Shown: piece after piece, positions 1 through 8,380 of the stretch
Position numbering within the stretch: position 1 is the first letter of the stretch
Layout of the letters: each line of letters opens with the position of its first letter
NCBI GenBank assembly: GCA_037381085.1
Contig: JARRRD010000009.1
Coordinates: 1 to 50,782, forward strand
Direction of reading: 5' to 3'
Length of the DNA stretch: 50,782 nucleotides
Source of the DNA: JARRRD01 sp037381085
GTDB taxonomy: Bacteria; Nitrospirota; Thermodesulfovibrionia; Thermodesulfovibrionales; UBA6898
The notes under the pieces: model-generated
The model's database searches: none
What the model saw: only the letters and a program-made list of their open reading frames with translations
What the model was told of the DNA's origin: nothing
Made by a program: the position numbers and the translations under genes

Positions 1-501
1 CTGAGCCTCTGCCCCACCTGCACCGACACCCTCAGGAACGGGTACAGGAAATTGATCGGGGCAGGTCTTGAAAACGCGGCCGACATATCGGTCTTCTTCA
101 GGGACAGGCTGATGCTTATGGAAAGCATAGGCAAGACCTCGGTCTATCATGACCCTTGCCATCTGCGGTACGGACTGGGCATAAGAAGAGAACCGAGGGA
201 TATCATCAGGAGGGCCGGCATCGGGCTCATCGAGACCGGTGATACCGGCTGCTGCGGTTTTGGCGGGTCTTTCTGTTTTTCTCACAAGGACCTTTCCCTC
301 GGGCTGCTGGGAAAACGGACGGGCGAAATCATTCGGTCCGGCGCCGACGCCGTTGTCACCTCCTGCCCGGGATGCATCCTTCAGTTGAGCCGAACGATCA
401 AGGACCGGCCCGTCCTGCATCTTATCGAGTTGATCGAAGAGGCATACTGCCTGAGGTCGCCGGAGAATGAGGAGCTTGTCCCGGCGTCGGGCAGTGTCTG
501 A
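1..501 (+). CDS. (Fe-S)-binding CCG-domain protein, GlcF/LutA-like, 3' end only
   Basis: The reading frame is open from the first base, so the true start lies outside the window; only about the last 166 residues are present. What remains is a cysteine-rich CCG domain: CPTC near the left edge, HDPCH about 50 residues on, then GCCGFGGSFC and SCPGC. This tandem layout is known from the Fe-S subunits of glycolate oxidase (GlcF), lactate utilisation protein LutA and heterodisulfide reductase HdrB-like proteins, where it binds a cubane-type cluster and passes electrons from a flavin partner. The N-terminal 4Fe-4S part and the flavin subunit would lie upstream, so the substrate cannot be told. A GlcF/LldE-type subunit is the best guess. 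The helicase gene starts 23 bp downstream on the same strand. Confidence 0.8.
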   Translation: MSLCPTCTDTLRNGYRKLIGAGLENAADISVFFRDRLMLMESIGKTSVYHDPCHLRYGLGIRREPRDIIRRAGIGLIETGDTGCCGFGGSFCFSHKDLSLGLLGKRTGEIIRSGADAVVTSCPGCILQLSRTIKDRPVLHLIELIEEAYCLRSPENEELVPASGSV

Positions 502-524
502 GGTTTCTTATTAAAGAGATTTCC

Positions 525-2567
525 GTGGAAGATGAAGATATGGCTGACATCAGAAGCAGACTGAATCCCTCGCAGTTCAAGGCGGTGACCACGATTGACG
601 GGCCTGTCCTCGTTATCGCCGGAGCGGGGTCGGGAAAGACGAGGGTCATCGAGTACAGGGTGCTCCATATGGTGCGGCAAAAGATCGCTCCTTCTTCCAT
701 CCTTCTCCTGACATTCACCAGGAAAGCCGCCAGGGAGATGCTCTCCCGCGCTTCGAGGCACGACCCCCGGTGTAAGAACGTTGAGGGGGGGACATTCCAT
801 TCCTTCGCCTTCAAGTTATTGAAGCGGTACGCAAAGGCGATCGGCTTTCCCTCTTCCTTCGCCGTCCTGGATGAGAGCGACGCCGAGGAGGCGATCCACA
901 GGTGCGCGGCGCGTATGGGATTTTACGACAGGGAAAAACGGTTCCCGAAAAAAGACAGCCTTAGGTCGATCATCAGCATGTCCATAAACAAGAACACCTC
1001 CATCGGGGAGATAATCAAGAAGGAATATCCTCATTTCATGGAGGAAATCATGGACATAGAAAATCTCAGGACGGAATATGCAAGATATAAGATCGAAAAG
1101 AACTATCTTGATTACGACGACCTTCTTGTCTTCCTCAAGATCCTGCTCGAAAATCCGGAGATCAGGGAGAGGCTGTCCCGGAAGTACCGGTATATAATGG
1201 TGGATGAATACCAGGACACGAACAAACTCCAGGGCGATATTGCCTTTCTCCTGTCCGAAAGGCACCGGAATATCATGGCCGTAGGCGATGACGCCCAGAG
1301 CATTTACGGGTTCAGGGGCGCCTCTCATGAAAACATCATGCAATTCCCGAAGAGGTTCCCTGAATGCACGATCGTCAAACTGGAAGAAAATTACCGCAGT
1401 TCGCAGGCCGTACTCGATGTGGCGAACGCCGTCCTGGAGAACATGAAGAACAAGTATTCCAAGTGTCTTGCCTCGGCTAAGAAGGAAATCGGGCAGCCGC
1501 CGCAGCTGCTTTTTTTCAGGGACGCCTACGAAGAGGCCGAATGGGTGGCGGAAAGGGTGAAGAGACAGCTCGACGAGGGCCTGCCGCTTGGTCACCAGTG
1601 CATACTCTTCAGGTCGATGTACCTCTCCATCCAGCTCCAGTCCGAGTTGAGCAGGAGAAACATCCCCTATGAGACGTTCGGAGGACTGAAATTTTACGAG
1701 ACCGCCCACGTGAAAGACTTATTGTCTCACCTTAAGGTCATAGTGAATCCAGGGGACGAGCTAGCGTGGAACAGGGCCCTGATGTTGATCGGCAGGATAG
1801 GGCCCAGGACTGCCGCCAGGCTCACCGACGAGTTCACCGCCTGTGTTTCACTCGAGGAAGTCCTGGCCGGCGGGTTTCCGAAATACACCAAAGGTCGCCC
1901 CTATTCGGAGGGTCTGGCAGTACTTGGGGCGGCGCTCCGTGGGGCCGGTGACCAAAAGATGGCCGCCGGAGAACGCTTCGATGTGATGATGAAATACTAT
2001 CTGCCGCTGATGAAGGACAAGTACGACGACTGGCATCTCCGGCTGAACGACCTGGAGGCCCTAAGGCAGATAGCGATGCGGTATGCTTCCCTGGAGGAAC
2101 TTCTCGAGGATTTTGCCATAGAACCCCCGGAAAGAGGGGTCTGGAGGGTTGAGCCGGAGACAAAGGAGGAGGAAAAACCGCTTGTATTGTCCACCGTGCA
2201 CTCGGCAAAGGGACTGGAGTGGGACACGGTATTTGTCATGGGCCTTGTAGACGGCGTACTGCCTGTGACATTCGCGCTCGACAGCGAAGACGATCTTGAG
2301 GAGGAGCAGAGACTCTTTTATGTCGCGGTCACGAGGGCGAAAGACAGGCTCTTTCTCACCCTCCATCATGAAGGCATGAGGGGCGGCATCGCCCAGTTCA
2401 ACAAGGTTTCACGTTTTGTGGACATGCCGAACGTACTGGCAAAGCTGGATGTGCGGGGCACATACGGACGGCCCGTTGAAAAATCGCATGAAGGGGAAGC
2501 CGCCGGGTCGCAGCACCTTTATGACAAGTCCGCGCTTCTCAAGAAGATAATCGATTCCTACAATTAA
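525..2567 (+). CDS. UvrD/Rep/PcrA-family ATP-dependent DNA helicase
   Basis: Superfamily 1A 3'-5' helicase of 680 residues. Visible motifs are Q-motif LNPSQFKAV, Walker A GAGSGKT near residue 33, motif II VDEYQDT, motif III GDDAQSIYGFRGA, motif V STVHSAKGLEWD and motif VI YVAVTRAKDR. These are the ATP- and ssDNA-contacting motifs of UvrD/Rep/PcrA, which unwind DNA in repair and restart. It is shorter than typical UvrD (about 720 residues), and its C-terminal tail after motif VI is short with no clear Tudor-like RNA-polymerase-binding domain, so it may be a Rep-like branch rather than PcrA. The listed start is GTG with an AAAGAGA ribosome site; ATG at 540, preceded by GGAAGA, is an equal alternative giving MADIRSRLNPSQ. 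No specific gene symbol is justified. Confidence 0.93.
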   Translation: MEDEDMADIRSRLNPSQFKAVTTIDGPVLVIAGAGSGKTRVIEYRVLHMVRQKIAPSSILLLTFTRKAAREMLSRASRHDPRCKNVEGGTFHSFAFKLLKRYAKAIGFPSSFAVLDESDAEEAIHRCAARMGFYDREKRFPKKDSLRSIISMSINKNTSIGEIIKKEYPHFMEEIMDIENLRTEYARYKIEKNYLDYDDLLVFLKILLENPEIRERLSRKYRYIMVDEYQDTNKLQGDIAFLLSERHRNIMAVGDDAQSIYGFRGASHENIMQFPKRFPECTIVKLEENYRSSQAVLDVANAVLENMKNKYSKCLASAKKEIGQPPQLLFFRDAYEEAEWVAERVKRQLDEGLPLGHQCILFRSMYLSIQLQSELSRRNIPYETFGGLKFYETAHVKDLLSHLKVIVNPGDELAWNRALMLIGRIGPRTAARLTDEFTACVSLEEVLAGGFPKYTKGRPYSEGLAVLGAALRGAGDQKMAAGERFDVMMKYYLPLMKDKYDDWHLRLNDLEALRQIAMRYASLEELLEDFAIEPPERGVWRVEPETKEEEKPLVLSTVHSAKGLEWDTVFVMGLVDGVLPVTFALDSEDDLEEEQRLFYVAVTRAKDRLFLTLHHEGMRGGIAQFNKVSRFVDMPNVLAKLDVRGTYGRPVEKSHEGEAAGSQHLYDKSALLKKIIDSYN

Positions 2568-2612
2568 CCCGACGGGCTTCTACCCGGAAGAGCGATTCAC
2601 CACGGAGATAAC

Positions 2613-2641
2613 GGCACAGAGCCGAAAAGACTCGTTATAAT
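2613..2641 (+). promoter_or_regulatory. Candidate sigma70 promoter for the transaldolase gene
   Basis: A perfect -10 hexamer TATAAT lies at 2636-2641. Seventeen bases upstream is GGCACA (2613-2618), which matches the -35 consensus only in its last three bases. It sits in the 100-bp gap between helicase and transaldolase, 28 bp before the start codon. The -10 is convincing; the -35 is weak. Confidence 0.4.
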
Positions 2642-2668
2642 AAACAATCAATTCCGAGAGGAGCGCCA

Positions 2669-3328
2669 ATGAAATTTTTTATCGACACTGCAAACGTTGA
2701 AGAGATCAGGAAGGCAAACGAACTGGGTGTGCTGGACGGCGTCACCACAAACCCTTCCCTCATCGCCAGGGAAGGGAAGGACCCCGTCTCCCTTTTGAAG
2801 ACCATCTGCGGGATCGTGAACGGTCCGGTCAGCGCCGAAGTTGTCGGGCTGACTGCCGATGAGATGGTGAAAGAGGCCCGCGTCCTGTCGAAGATCCATA
2901 AGAATGTCGTGGTCAAGATACCGATGATCGAGGAAGGGCTCAAGGCGGTGAAGAAACTCTCCGCTCTCGGCATCAGGACGAATGTCACCCTGGTTTTTTC
3001 TTCTCCGCAGGCGCTCCTTGCGGCAAAAGCCGGGGCGAACTTCGTCAGCCCTTTCGTCGGACGCCTGGACGATATCAGTCATTCAGGGATGGGGCTCGTC
3101 GGTGAGATCGTCGAGATCTACGAAAATTACCTCTTCGATACGGAGATCATAGTCGCCAGCATAAGGAACCCCCTTCATGTCGTTGAAGCGGCCCGGATGG
3201 GAGCCCACATAGCAACCATTCCCTATGCCGTCATCAGGCAGCTCATCAGGCACCCCCTGACGGACGTGGGACTTGAGAAATTCCTCAAGGACTGGGAAAA
3301 GGTCCCGGTGAAGAAGAAGACGAAATAA
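2669..3328 (+). CDS. fsa: Transaldolase / fructose-6-phosphate aldolase (TalC/Fsa subfamily)
   Basis: Short transaldolase of 219 residues, the usual length for the TalC/MipB/FSA subfamily and far shorter than TalA/TalB. The N-terminus MKFFIDTANVEEI and the VTTNPSL loop are the family signature. The Schiff-base lysine is K83 in VVVKIPM. The cytosolic enzyme moves dihydroxyacetone units between sugar phosphates (transaldolase in the non-oxidative pentose phosphate pathway) or cleaves fructose-6-phosphate; the two activities cannot be separated by eye. The ATG is preceded by GAGAGGAG at good spacing. The small FmdB gene follows after 26 bp and is probably cotranscribed. Confidence 0.95.
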   Translation: MKFFIDTANVEEIRKANELGVLDGVTTNPSLIAREGKDPVSLLKTICGIVNGPVSAEVVGLTADEMVKEARVLSKIHKNVVVKIPMIEEGLKAVKKLSALGIRTNVTLVFSSPQALLAAKAGANFVSPFVGRLDDISHSGMGLVGEIVEIYENYLFDTEIIVASIRNPLHVVEAARMGAHIATIPYAVIRQLIRHPLTDVGLEKFLKDWEKVPVKKKTK

Positions 3329-3354
3329 CAATCAGGACGCGTTGGGAGGCGTAT

Positions 3355-3549
3355 ATGCCGATATATGAATACATATGCAGTCAGTGCAATGAGGAGTTCG
3401 AGAAACTCGTCTTCGGGAACAAGGCCGTAAGCTGTCCCGTCAAAAAGAAAATGTCCACCTTCGGGATGAGCGGAGTAGATAAGCCTTTTGCAGGTTCCGA
3501 TTCAGGATGCACCTCATGCAGCAAGGGAACCTGCACTTCCTGCAGGTAA
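3355..3549 (+). CDS. FmdB-family zinc-ribbon protein with a shortened second knuckle
   Basis: A 64-residue protein beginning MPIYEYICSQCNEEFE, the FmdB/CxxC_CXXC_SSSS putative regulatory family. The first zinc knuckle is C8-x2-C11. Family members normally follow with a second CxxC (CPxCG) before the KKKMSTFGMSG segment. Here the sequence reads SCPVKKKMS, so the second cysteine of that knuckle and several neighbours are missing. The C-terminal serine/cysteine tail (CTSCSKGTCTSC) is intact and might supply ligands. Function in this family is largely unproven; fmdB was named from a formamidase/amidase operon. It follows the transaldolase closely and ends just before a convergent lipoprotein gene. 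Confidence 0.85.
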   Translation: MPIYEYICSQCNEEFEKLVFGNKAVSCPVKKKMSTFGMSGVDKPFAGSDSGCTSCSKGTCTSCR

Positions 3550-3585
3550 GCAGCCGGCTTCTGTCATAGCTAGGAACTTCAGCCG

Positions 3586-4008
3586 TTATTCTGCCGGGGC
3601 GACGAAGGGGTTTGCCCTCTTGATACCGGCCACTTTCAGCGGAATGCCTTCCATGACAAAAACGGCCATGCCCCTGTCTTCCTTCTTTTTCCCGCCTATG
3701 ACCCAGTTGCTGGTCCATGAAATGTTTACGGTCACCTTGTTATTGTCTATCTCTACCCACCTGGGGGTAAATGTCAGTTCGAGCGAGTCGAAGGAGCCGT
3801 TGCCTGCCGTGATATCCTCGTAGCCCTTTTCAGTCGAGTTTTGCCGGATCGCAGCCATGTCCTTTTCGACGAAGTCCTTTCTGATCTTGTCTGCGAGGTT
3901 AAAGGCGGCAAGGGCCGTCTTCGATTCCTGGGACACGGGCTTGATCTCCTTTTTTCCGCAGGAGACAAGAATGAGGAGCACACAACAGATCAACGCTGTT
4001 TTTTTCAT
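3586..4008 (-). CDS. Small putative lipoprotein, unknown function
   Basis: A 140-residue protein with a typical lipoprotein signal: MKKT, a hydrophobic stretch, then LILVSC with the lipid-attachment cysteine at residue 17, followed by GKKE. The mature part is about 120 residues and mostly polar, with an aromatic- and valine-rich region (TFTPRWVEIDNNKVTVNISW) that suggests beta strands. This is the layout of small nuclear-transport-factor-2-like or DUF-type envelope lipoproteins, but no family is recognised with confidence. The ATG has an AAGGTG ribosome site. It is convergent with the FmdB gene (36-bp gap) and divergent from the release-factor-like gene. Confidence 0.75.
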   Translation of the reverse strand: MKKTALICCVLLILVSCGKKEIKPVSQESKTALAAFNLADKIRKDFVEKDMAAIRQNSTEKGYEDITAGNGSFDSLELTFTPRWVEIDNNKVTVNISWTSNWVIGGKKKEDRGMAVFVMEGIPLKVAGIKRANPFVAPAE

Positions 4009-4059
4009 AACGCACCTTTCCGGAATATATGAACGACCTGCTAATAATAAAACGTAAGA

Positions 4060-4473
4060 GTGTTTCCCGTCGGTCCTTCAAAGGAAAAGGAGCTCCAGGA
4101 GAAGATGGAGAAGCTCGGGATCAGGGAAGAGGAGATAGAGGAATCCTTGATCCGGTCGGGGGGCAGGGGCGGCCAGCACGTAAACAAGACGTCCACCTGC
4201 GTGTATCTTAAACACGTTCCGACGGGAACGGAGGTCAAGTGCCAGGAAGGGCGCTCCCAGGGGCTGAACCGCTACCGTGCCCGGGTGCTCCTCATGAGGA
4301 AGATCGAAGAAATGGTGAGAGGGGAGGAGAGCGAGGAGAAACGGCGCATCGAGAAGATCAGGCGTCAGAAGAGGAAGAGATCAAAAAGGGCGAAAGAAAA
4401 GGTGCTGGCCGAAAAGAGAATGACCTCTGAGAAAAAGAGACTGAGGTCGCATATATACCAAAACGATGCGTGA
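4060..4473 (+). CDS. Stand-alone class I release-factor-like GGQ-domain protein
   Basis: A 137-residue protein made almost only of the RF-1 catalytic domain. The peptidyl-tRNA hydrolysis motif is SGGRGGQHVNKT, with GGQ at residues 37-39, followed by VYLKHVPTGTEVKCQEGRSQ. The C-terminal 50 residues are strongly basic (RRQKRKRSKRAKEK). There is no codon-recognition domain. This is the domain plan of ArfB/YaeJ (rescue of stalled ribosomes, with a basic tail inserted in the mRNA channel) and of the poorly studied peptide-chain-release-factor family. ArfB-like rescue is an inference from architecture. The listed start is GTG with little ribosome-site support; an in-frame ATG at 4105 would leave only about 24 residues before the GGQ. 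The glycosylase gene follows after 27 bp. Confidence 0.85.
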   Translation: MFPVGPSKEKELQEKMEKLGIREEEIEESLIRSGGRGGQHVNKTSTCVYLKHVPTGTEVKCQEGRSQGLNRYRARVLLMRKIEEMVRGEESEEKRRIEKIRRQKRKRSKRAKEKVLAEKRMTSEKKRLRSHIYQNDA

Positions 4474-4500
4474 GGAGACAGCCGTTTCTTCTTCCTTTCA

Positions 4501-5139
4501 ATGAAAGACAGGAAATTACAGAAGATTTACGGCAAACTCTTCGCCGCCTTCGGGCCGCAGCACTGGTGGCCGGGGGAAACGGCCTTCGAGGTGGCGGTCG
4601 GGGCGATCCTGACACAGAACACGAACTGGGGGAACGTCGAAAAGGCGATAGGCAATCTGAAGAGGGAAGGGCTTCTCAGTGCGGAACATCTGCTGCGGAT
4701 GCCCGTCCGGCAGCTGGCCGGGTTAATAAGACCGGCCGGCTATTTTAACATCAAGTCAAAGAGGCTGAAAAACTTTGTCGGATTTCTCGCTGCACATTAC
4801 GGGGGCAGCATGCGGAAGATGAAGGGGGAAGATCAAGCGGTGATAAGGAAGAGACTGCTTGCCGTAAACGGTATAGGCCCTGAAACGGCCGACTCGATCA
4901 TCCTCTATGCCCTTGAAAAGCCCGTCTTTGTAGTTGACGCTTATACCAAGCGTGTGCTCTCACGGCACAACATAATGAGACATGATTCTTCCTATGAGGA
5001 TTTTCAGGGATTGTTCCACCACTCTCTCGAAAAGAATGCAGTCATGTACAATGAATTTCATGCCCTCTTTGTGAGGCTGGCCAAGGCACATTGCAGGACA
5101 AAGCCGCTTTGCGGCGGCTGCCCTATAGAGGGAATGTGA
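4501..5139 (+). CDS. HhH-GPD (endonuclease III-like) DNA glycosylase, last Fe-S cysteine replaced by stop
   Basis: A 212-residue base-excision-repair glycosylase. It carries the helix-hairpin-helix LLAVNGIGPETADSI and the catalytic aspartate in VVDAYTKR, plus the GAILTQNTNWGNVEKAI segment typical of the endonuclease III-domain/MagIII branch. Substrate could be 3-methyladenine (MagIII-like) or oxidised pyrimidines; the sequence does not decide. The C-terminus HCRTKPLCGGCPIEGM has three cysteines spaced as the first three ligands of the endonuclease III 4Fe-4S loop. The stop TGA (5137-5139) falls exactly at the position of the fourth ligand (C-x5-C). MagIII works without a cluster, so the protein may still be active. 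No clear ribosome site precedes the ATG, and coupling to the upstream gene is likely. Confidence 0.9.
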   Translation: MKDRKLQKIYGKLFAAFGPQHWWPGETAFEVAVGAILTQNTNWGNVEKAIGNLKREGLLSAEHLLRMPVRQLAGLIRPAGYFNIKSKRLKNFVGFLAAHYGGSMRKMKGEDQAVIRKRLLAVNGIGPETADSIILYALEKPVFVVDAYTKRVLSRHNIMRHDSSYEDFQGLFHHSLEKNAVMYNEFHALFVRLAKAHCRTKPLCGGCPIEGM

Positions 5140-5144
5140 CCGAC

Positions 5145-5351
5145 ATGCTGAGAATGGTTACGCAGATAATGGTGGGGCTCATGCTCCTTTTTGGGGTGGC
5201 GACTCTATTCACGAAGTCCTACTTCGAGTTCAGAACAGGGAGAAAAAAGGAAGGGATGCTCTACCTTGTCCTCGGCGGTCTCGCCATGGTTTTCTCCTTT
5301 ATGGCCTTTTATTACGCTTATCTGCTTGTCGTCCTGAAAATCACGCCTTGA
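5145..5351 (+). CDS. Small two-helix membrane protein, unknown
   Basis: A 68-residue protein beginning MLRMVTQIMVGLMLLFGVATLF. There are two hydrophobic helices (about residues 5-20 and 38-62) joined by a basic loop with GRKKEGM. The open frame runs further upstream into the glycosylase gene, but the ATG here, 5 bp after the glycosylase stop, is the sensible start. No family is recognised. It ends 1 bp before the convergent rsmG stop codon, with no terminator hairpin between them. Confidence 0.6.
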   Translation: MLRMVTQIMVGLMLLFGVATLFTKSYFEFRTGRKKEGMLYLVLGGLAMVFSFMAFYYAYLLVVLKITP

Positions 5352-5352
5352 C

Positions 5353-5940
5353 TCAGGGCTTTACGGCCACGAGGTGCCGGGTGACACCGGAGAGGGGGAG
5401 CCGGAGGTCCGTAAGGGAAATCCTGCCCGGGTCGATCCCCTTCAATTCCTTAGCGATTTTAGGCCCCTTGCTGAGTACCAGGATACCTCCCGCATTCAGG
5501 ATGCCTTCCGCCTTTTTCAGAAAGTCTCCCGCGCTGAAAAGAGCCCTGGTCACGGCGGCATCTACCTTCAGCCCCTCCACTTCCTCTATTCTTTTGTTTA
5601 TGACCTCCACATCTTCAAGCCCGAGCCTGGCGCAGACATGCCTGAGAAACAGGGCTTTCTTTTGCGTGGGCTCGATGAGGTACACCTTCAGGGCCGGCTC
5701 TGCGATCTTCAACGGGATGCCGGGGAAGCCCGCTCCGCTTCCAACATCCGCGAGGGTCCGGACGTCCGGAGGCAGGACTTTCCTGAAAAGAAGAGAATCG
5801 AGGAAGTGTTTGACAACTATATCGCGGGATGTCTTCAAACCGGTCAGATTATAGGCCCTGTTCCACTTCCTGAGCTCCGAGAGATAGGTCATGAAAGAGG
5901 CTATTTGCCCGTCTTCTGCAGGCAGACCCAGTTCCCTCAT
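5353..5940 (-). CDS. rsmG: 16S rRNA (guanine527-N7)-methyltransferase RsmG (GidB)
   Basis: A 195-residue SAM-dependent methyltransferase. Family hallmarks are the N-terminal YLSELRKWNRAYNLTGLK, the SAM loop LADVGSGAGFPGIPLKIA, and RALFSAGDFL. RsmG methylates N7 of G527 in the 530 loop of 16S rRNA; loss gives low-level streptomycin resistance. The family usually has about 205-215 residues. In-frame sequence upstream of the ATG reads on as a plausible RsmG N-terminus (AADLLREGM) without an ATG or GTG, so a CTG start near 5976 is possible. It lies 37 bp after gyrA on the same strand and is likely cotranscribed with it. Confidence 0.95.
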   Translation of the reverse strand: MRELGLPAEDGQIASFMTYLSELRKWNRAYNLTGLKTSRDIVVKHFLDSLLFRKVLPPDVRTLADVGSGAGFPGIPLKIAEPALKVYLIEPTQKKALFLRHVCARLGLEDVEVINKRIEEVEGLKVDAAVTRALFSAGDFLKKAEGILNAGGILVLSKGPKIAKELKGIDPGRISLTDLRLPLSGVTRHLVAVKP

Positions 5941-5977
5941 CCCTTCCCTGAGAAGGTCAGCAGCCTCTCCGCGCAGT

Positions 5978-8380
5978 TTAGTCCTTCTCCACGACCTTGG
6001 CGATGCTGACGATCCTGTCCTCGGTATCCATGAGCTTTACTCCCTGGGTGTTCCTGCCGTGGACCGGGATGTTTTCCGCTGTAGTGCGTATAAGTTTACC
6101 GACACCCGTAATCATGACCACCTCGTCCTCGTCCCTGACCTGAAGGAGGCCCGCCACTTTCCCCCCCTTTTCGGTCAGCTTGATAGCGATGACGCCTTTG
6201 CCTCCCCTGTGGTGAATCGGGTAGTCCTCCGTCCTTGTCCTTTTTCCGTAACCGTTTTCCGCGACGGAGAGGATGGTAGTTTTCTCTTCCACGAACACCC
6301 CGGCCACCACTTCATCTCTCTTTGACAGTCTTATCCCGCGCACGCCCCGTGCGGTGCGACCCATCTCTCTGACGTCCTCTTCGTTGAACTTGATGGCCAG
6401 CCCGTTTCGCGTCCCGATAATAAGGTCGTTGCTGCCGCTTGTCTTCCTCACCGCGATCAACTCGTCACCATCATCCAGGTTTATGGCGATTACGCCCTTT
6501 CCCCTGGGGTTGCTGTATGCCGTAAGGGCCGTTTTCTTCACGGTGCCGTTTTTCGTGAACATGACAAGGTATCCGTCTTTGAAATCCCTCACCGGCAGGG
6601 CGGTCGAGACGTACTCCCCGTCTGAAAGCTGCAGGAGGTTGATCAGCGCCTTACCCTTCGCCGCTCTCCCGGCCTCGGGAATCTGATAGATCTTCAGCCG
6701 GTAGAGCCTGCCGAGGTTCGAGAAGAACAGCATGTAGTCGTGCGTCGAACCTATAAAGAGCTGTTCTACAAAATCCTCCTCCTTTGTCTCCATGCCGATA
6801 AGGCCCTTTCCCCCCCGCCTCTGGCTTCTGTAGGCGCTCAGGGGGTTCCTCTTTATATACCCGGTGTGGGAGAGGGTGATCACCATCTCCTCCTCCGTGA
6901 TCAGGTCCTCAATCGTTATCTCCTTCGTCTGCTCCGATATTTCGGTCCTTCTTTCATCGGCGTATTTTGCCCGTATTTCAAGGAGTTCGGCCCTGATTAT
7001 CCCCGAGATGAGGGCCTCGCTGCCAAGTATCGCCTTCAGCCGTCCGATCTCCTTCAACGTCTCCTTGTACTCGTTTATTATCTTTTCGCGCTCCAGCCCC
7101 GTCAGGCGCTGGAGTCTCATGTCGAGAATCGCCTGGGCCTGTGTCTCGGACAGGGGGTACTTTTTGATGAGGCCTGCCTTGGCCTCTGCAGGACCTGCCG
7201 ACGCCCTGATCAGGGCTATTATCTCATCAAGGTGGTCGAGGGCTATCTTCAGTCCTTCCAGTATGTGGGCCCTCTCCTCGGCCTTTCTGAGTTCGAACCG
7301 GGTCCGCCTGATAATTACGTCCCGCCTGTGGCGCAGGAAATAATCGAGTATCCGCTTCAGGCCGAGCACATGGGGCTGGCCTCCCACCAGGGCAAGCATT
7401 ATGATGCCGAAAGTGGTCTCCATCTGGGTATGTTTGTAGAGGTTATTGAGAACGACCTCGGCCACCTCTCCCCGCTTCAGCTCGATCACTACCCTGATGC
7501 CGTCCCTGTCGGACTCGTCCCTCAAATCCGAAACTCCCTCTACCTTCTTCTCCCTTACGAGTTCGGCTATTTTTTCGATCAGTCTCGCCTTGTTCACCTG
7601 GTAAGGAAGTTCGGATATGATTATGTTCTCGCCCCCCCTGTGCTCCCGCTCGATTCTGGCCTTGGCCCTTATCTTTATCAGACCCTTGCCGCGGGCATAT
7701 GCATCCCTGATTCCCGACGTGCCGTGGATAATCCCGCCGGTGGGGAAATCAGGTCCCTTTATCACCGTCATGAGTTCTTCCACCGTGATCGCGGGCTTCT
7801 CCAGCAGCATTACGAGGCCGTCAACCACCTCCCCGAGGTTGTGGGGAGGGATGTTCGTAGCCATGCCGACGGCTATGCCGGCGGCGCCGTTGACAATGAG
7901 GTCCGGTATCCTGGAAGGGAGGACTATCGGTTCCTCGGTAGTCTCATCGAAATTGGGGGTAAAATCAACGGTCTCCTTGTCGATATCGGCGAGCAGTTCC
8001 TCGGCGATCCTTGCCAGCCTTGCCTCGGTATATCTGTACGCCGCTGCCGGGTCGCCGTCAACGGAGCCGAAGTTGCCCTGTCCGTCCACCAGCGGGTACC
8101 GCATGTTGAAATCCTGGGCAAGCCTGACGAGGGCGTCATAGACGGCCGAATCGCCGTGAGGGTGGTATTTTTTCAGTACCTCTCCTACAACGCCTGCACT
8201 CTTCGAATATTTTCTTCCAGGCAGCAGCCCCTCCCTGAACATCGCGTAAAGAATTCGCCTCTGGACCGGCTTCAGGCCGTCCCTCACCTCGGGGAGCGCC
8301 CTGCCTATGATCACGCTCATCGCGTAATCGAGGTAGCTCACCTTCATCTCTTCTTCTATGTTTACGGGCAGTTTTGACAT
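5978..8380 (-). CDS. gyrA: DNA gyrase subunit A
   Basis: An 800-residue type IIA topoisomerase A subunit. The N-terminal breakage-reunion domain has the active tyrosine Y117 in AYRYTE. The quinolone region HPHGDSAVYD carries S78 and D82, the residues usual in quinolone-sensitive enzymes. The C-terminal beta-pinwheel contains the GyrA box QRRGGKG near residue 530, which separates gyrase A from ParC and confers negative supercoiling. It partners with GyrB, not in this window. The gene starts ATG after GAGGAAGG and is followed by rsmG. It is divergent from the GGDDF protein gene across a 190-bp gap. Confidence 0.98.
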   Translation of the reverse strand: MSKLPVNIEEEMKVSYLDYAMSVIIGRALPEVRDGLKPVQRRILYAMFREGLLPGRKYSKSAGVVGEVLKKYHPHGDSAVYDALVRLAQDFNMRYPLVDGQGNFGSVDGDPAAAYRYTEARLARIAEELLADIDKETVDFTPNFDETTEEPIVLPSRIPDLIVNGAAGIAVGMATNIPPHNLGEVVDGLVMLLEKPAITVEELMTVIKGPDFPTGGIIHGTSGIRDAYARGKGLIKIRAKARIEREHRGGENIIISELPYQVNKARLIEKIAELVREKKVEGVSDLRDESDRDGIRVVIELKRGEVAEVVLNNLYKHTQMETTFGIIMLALVGGQPHVLGLKRILDYFLRHRRDVIIRRTRFELRKAEERAHILEGLKIALDHLDEIIALIRASAGPAEAKAGLIKKYPLSETQAQAILDMRLQRLTGLEREKIINEYKETLKEIGRLKAILGSEALISGIIRAELLEIRAKYADERRTEISEQTKEITIEDLITEEEMVITLSHTGYIKRNPLSAYRSQRRGGKGLIGMETKEEDFVEQLFIGSTHDYMLFFSNLGRLYRLKIYQIPEAGRAAKGKALINLLQLSDGEYVSTALPVRDFKDGYLVMFTKNGTVKKTALTAYSNPRGKGVIAINLDDGDELIAVRKTSGSNDLIIGTRNGLAIKFNEEDVREMGRTARGVRGIRLSKRDEVVAGVFVEEKTTILSVAENGYGKRTRTEDYPIHHRGGKGVIAIKLTEKGGKVAGLLQVRDEDEVVMITGVGKLIRTTAENIPVHGRNTQGVKLMDTEDRIVSIAKVVEKD

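Noticed and set aside
5137..5139. TGA as a selenocysteine codon in the HhH-GPD glycosylase
   Set aside because: A selenocysteine Fe-S ligand is not known in this family, the read-through product would gain only four residues, and no SECIS-like structure was evident.
6740..8377. 545-codon open frame on the plus strand
   Set aside because: It is the exact antisense of gyrA, with no recognisable motifs. Long antisense frames are common in GC-rich coding DNA.
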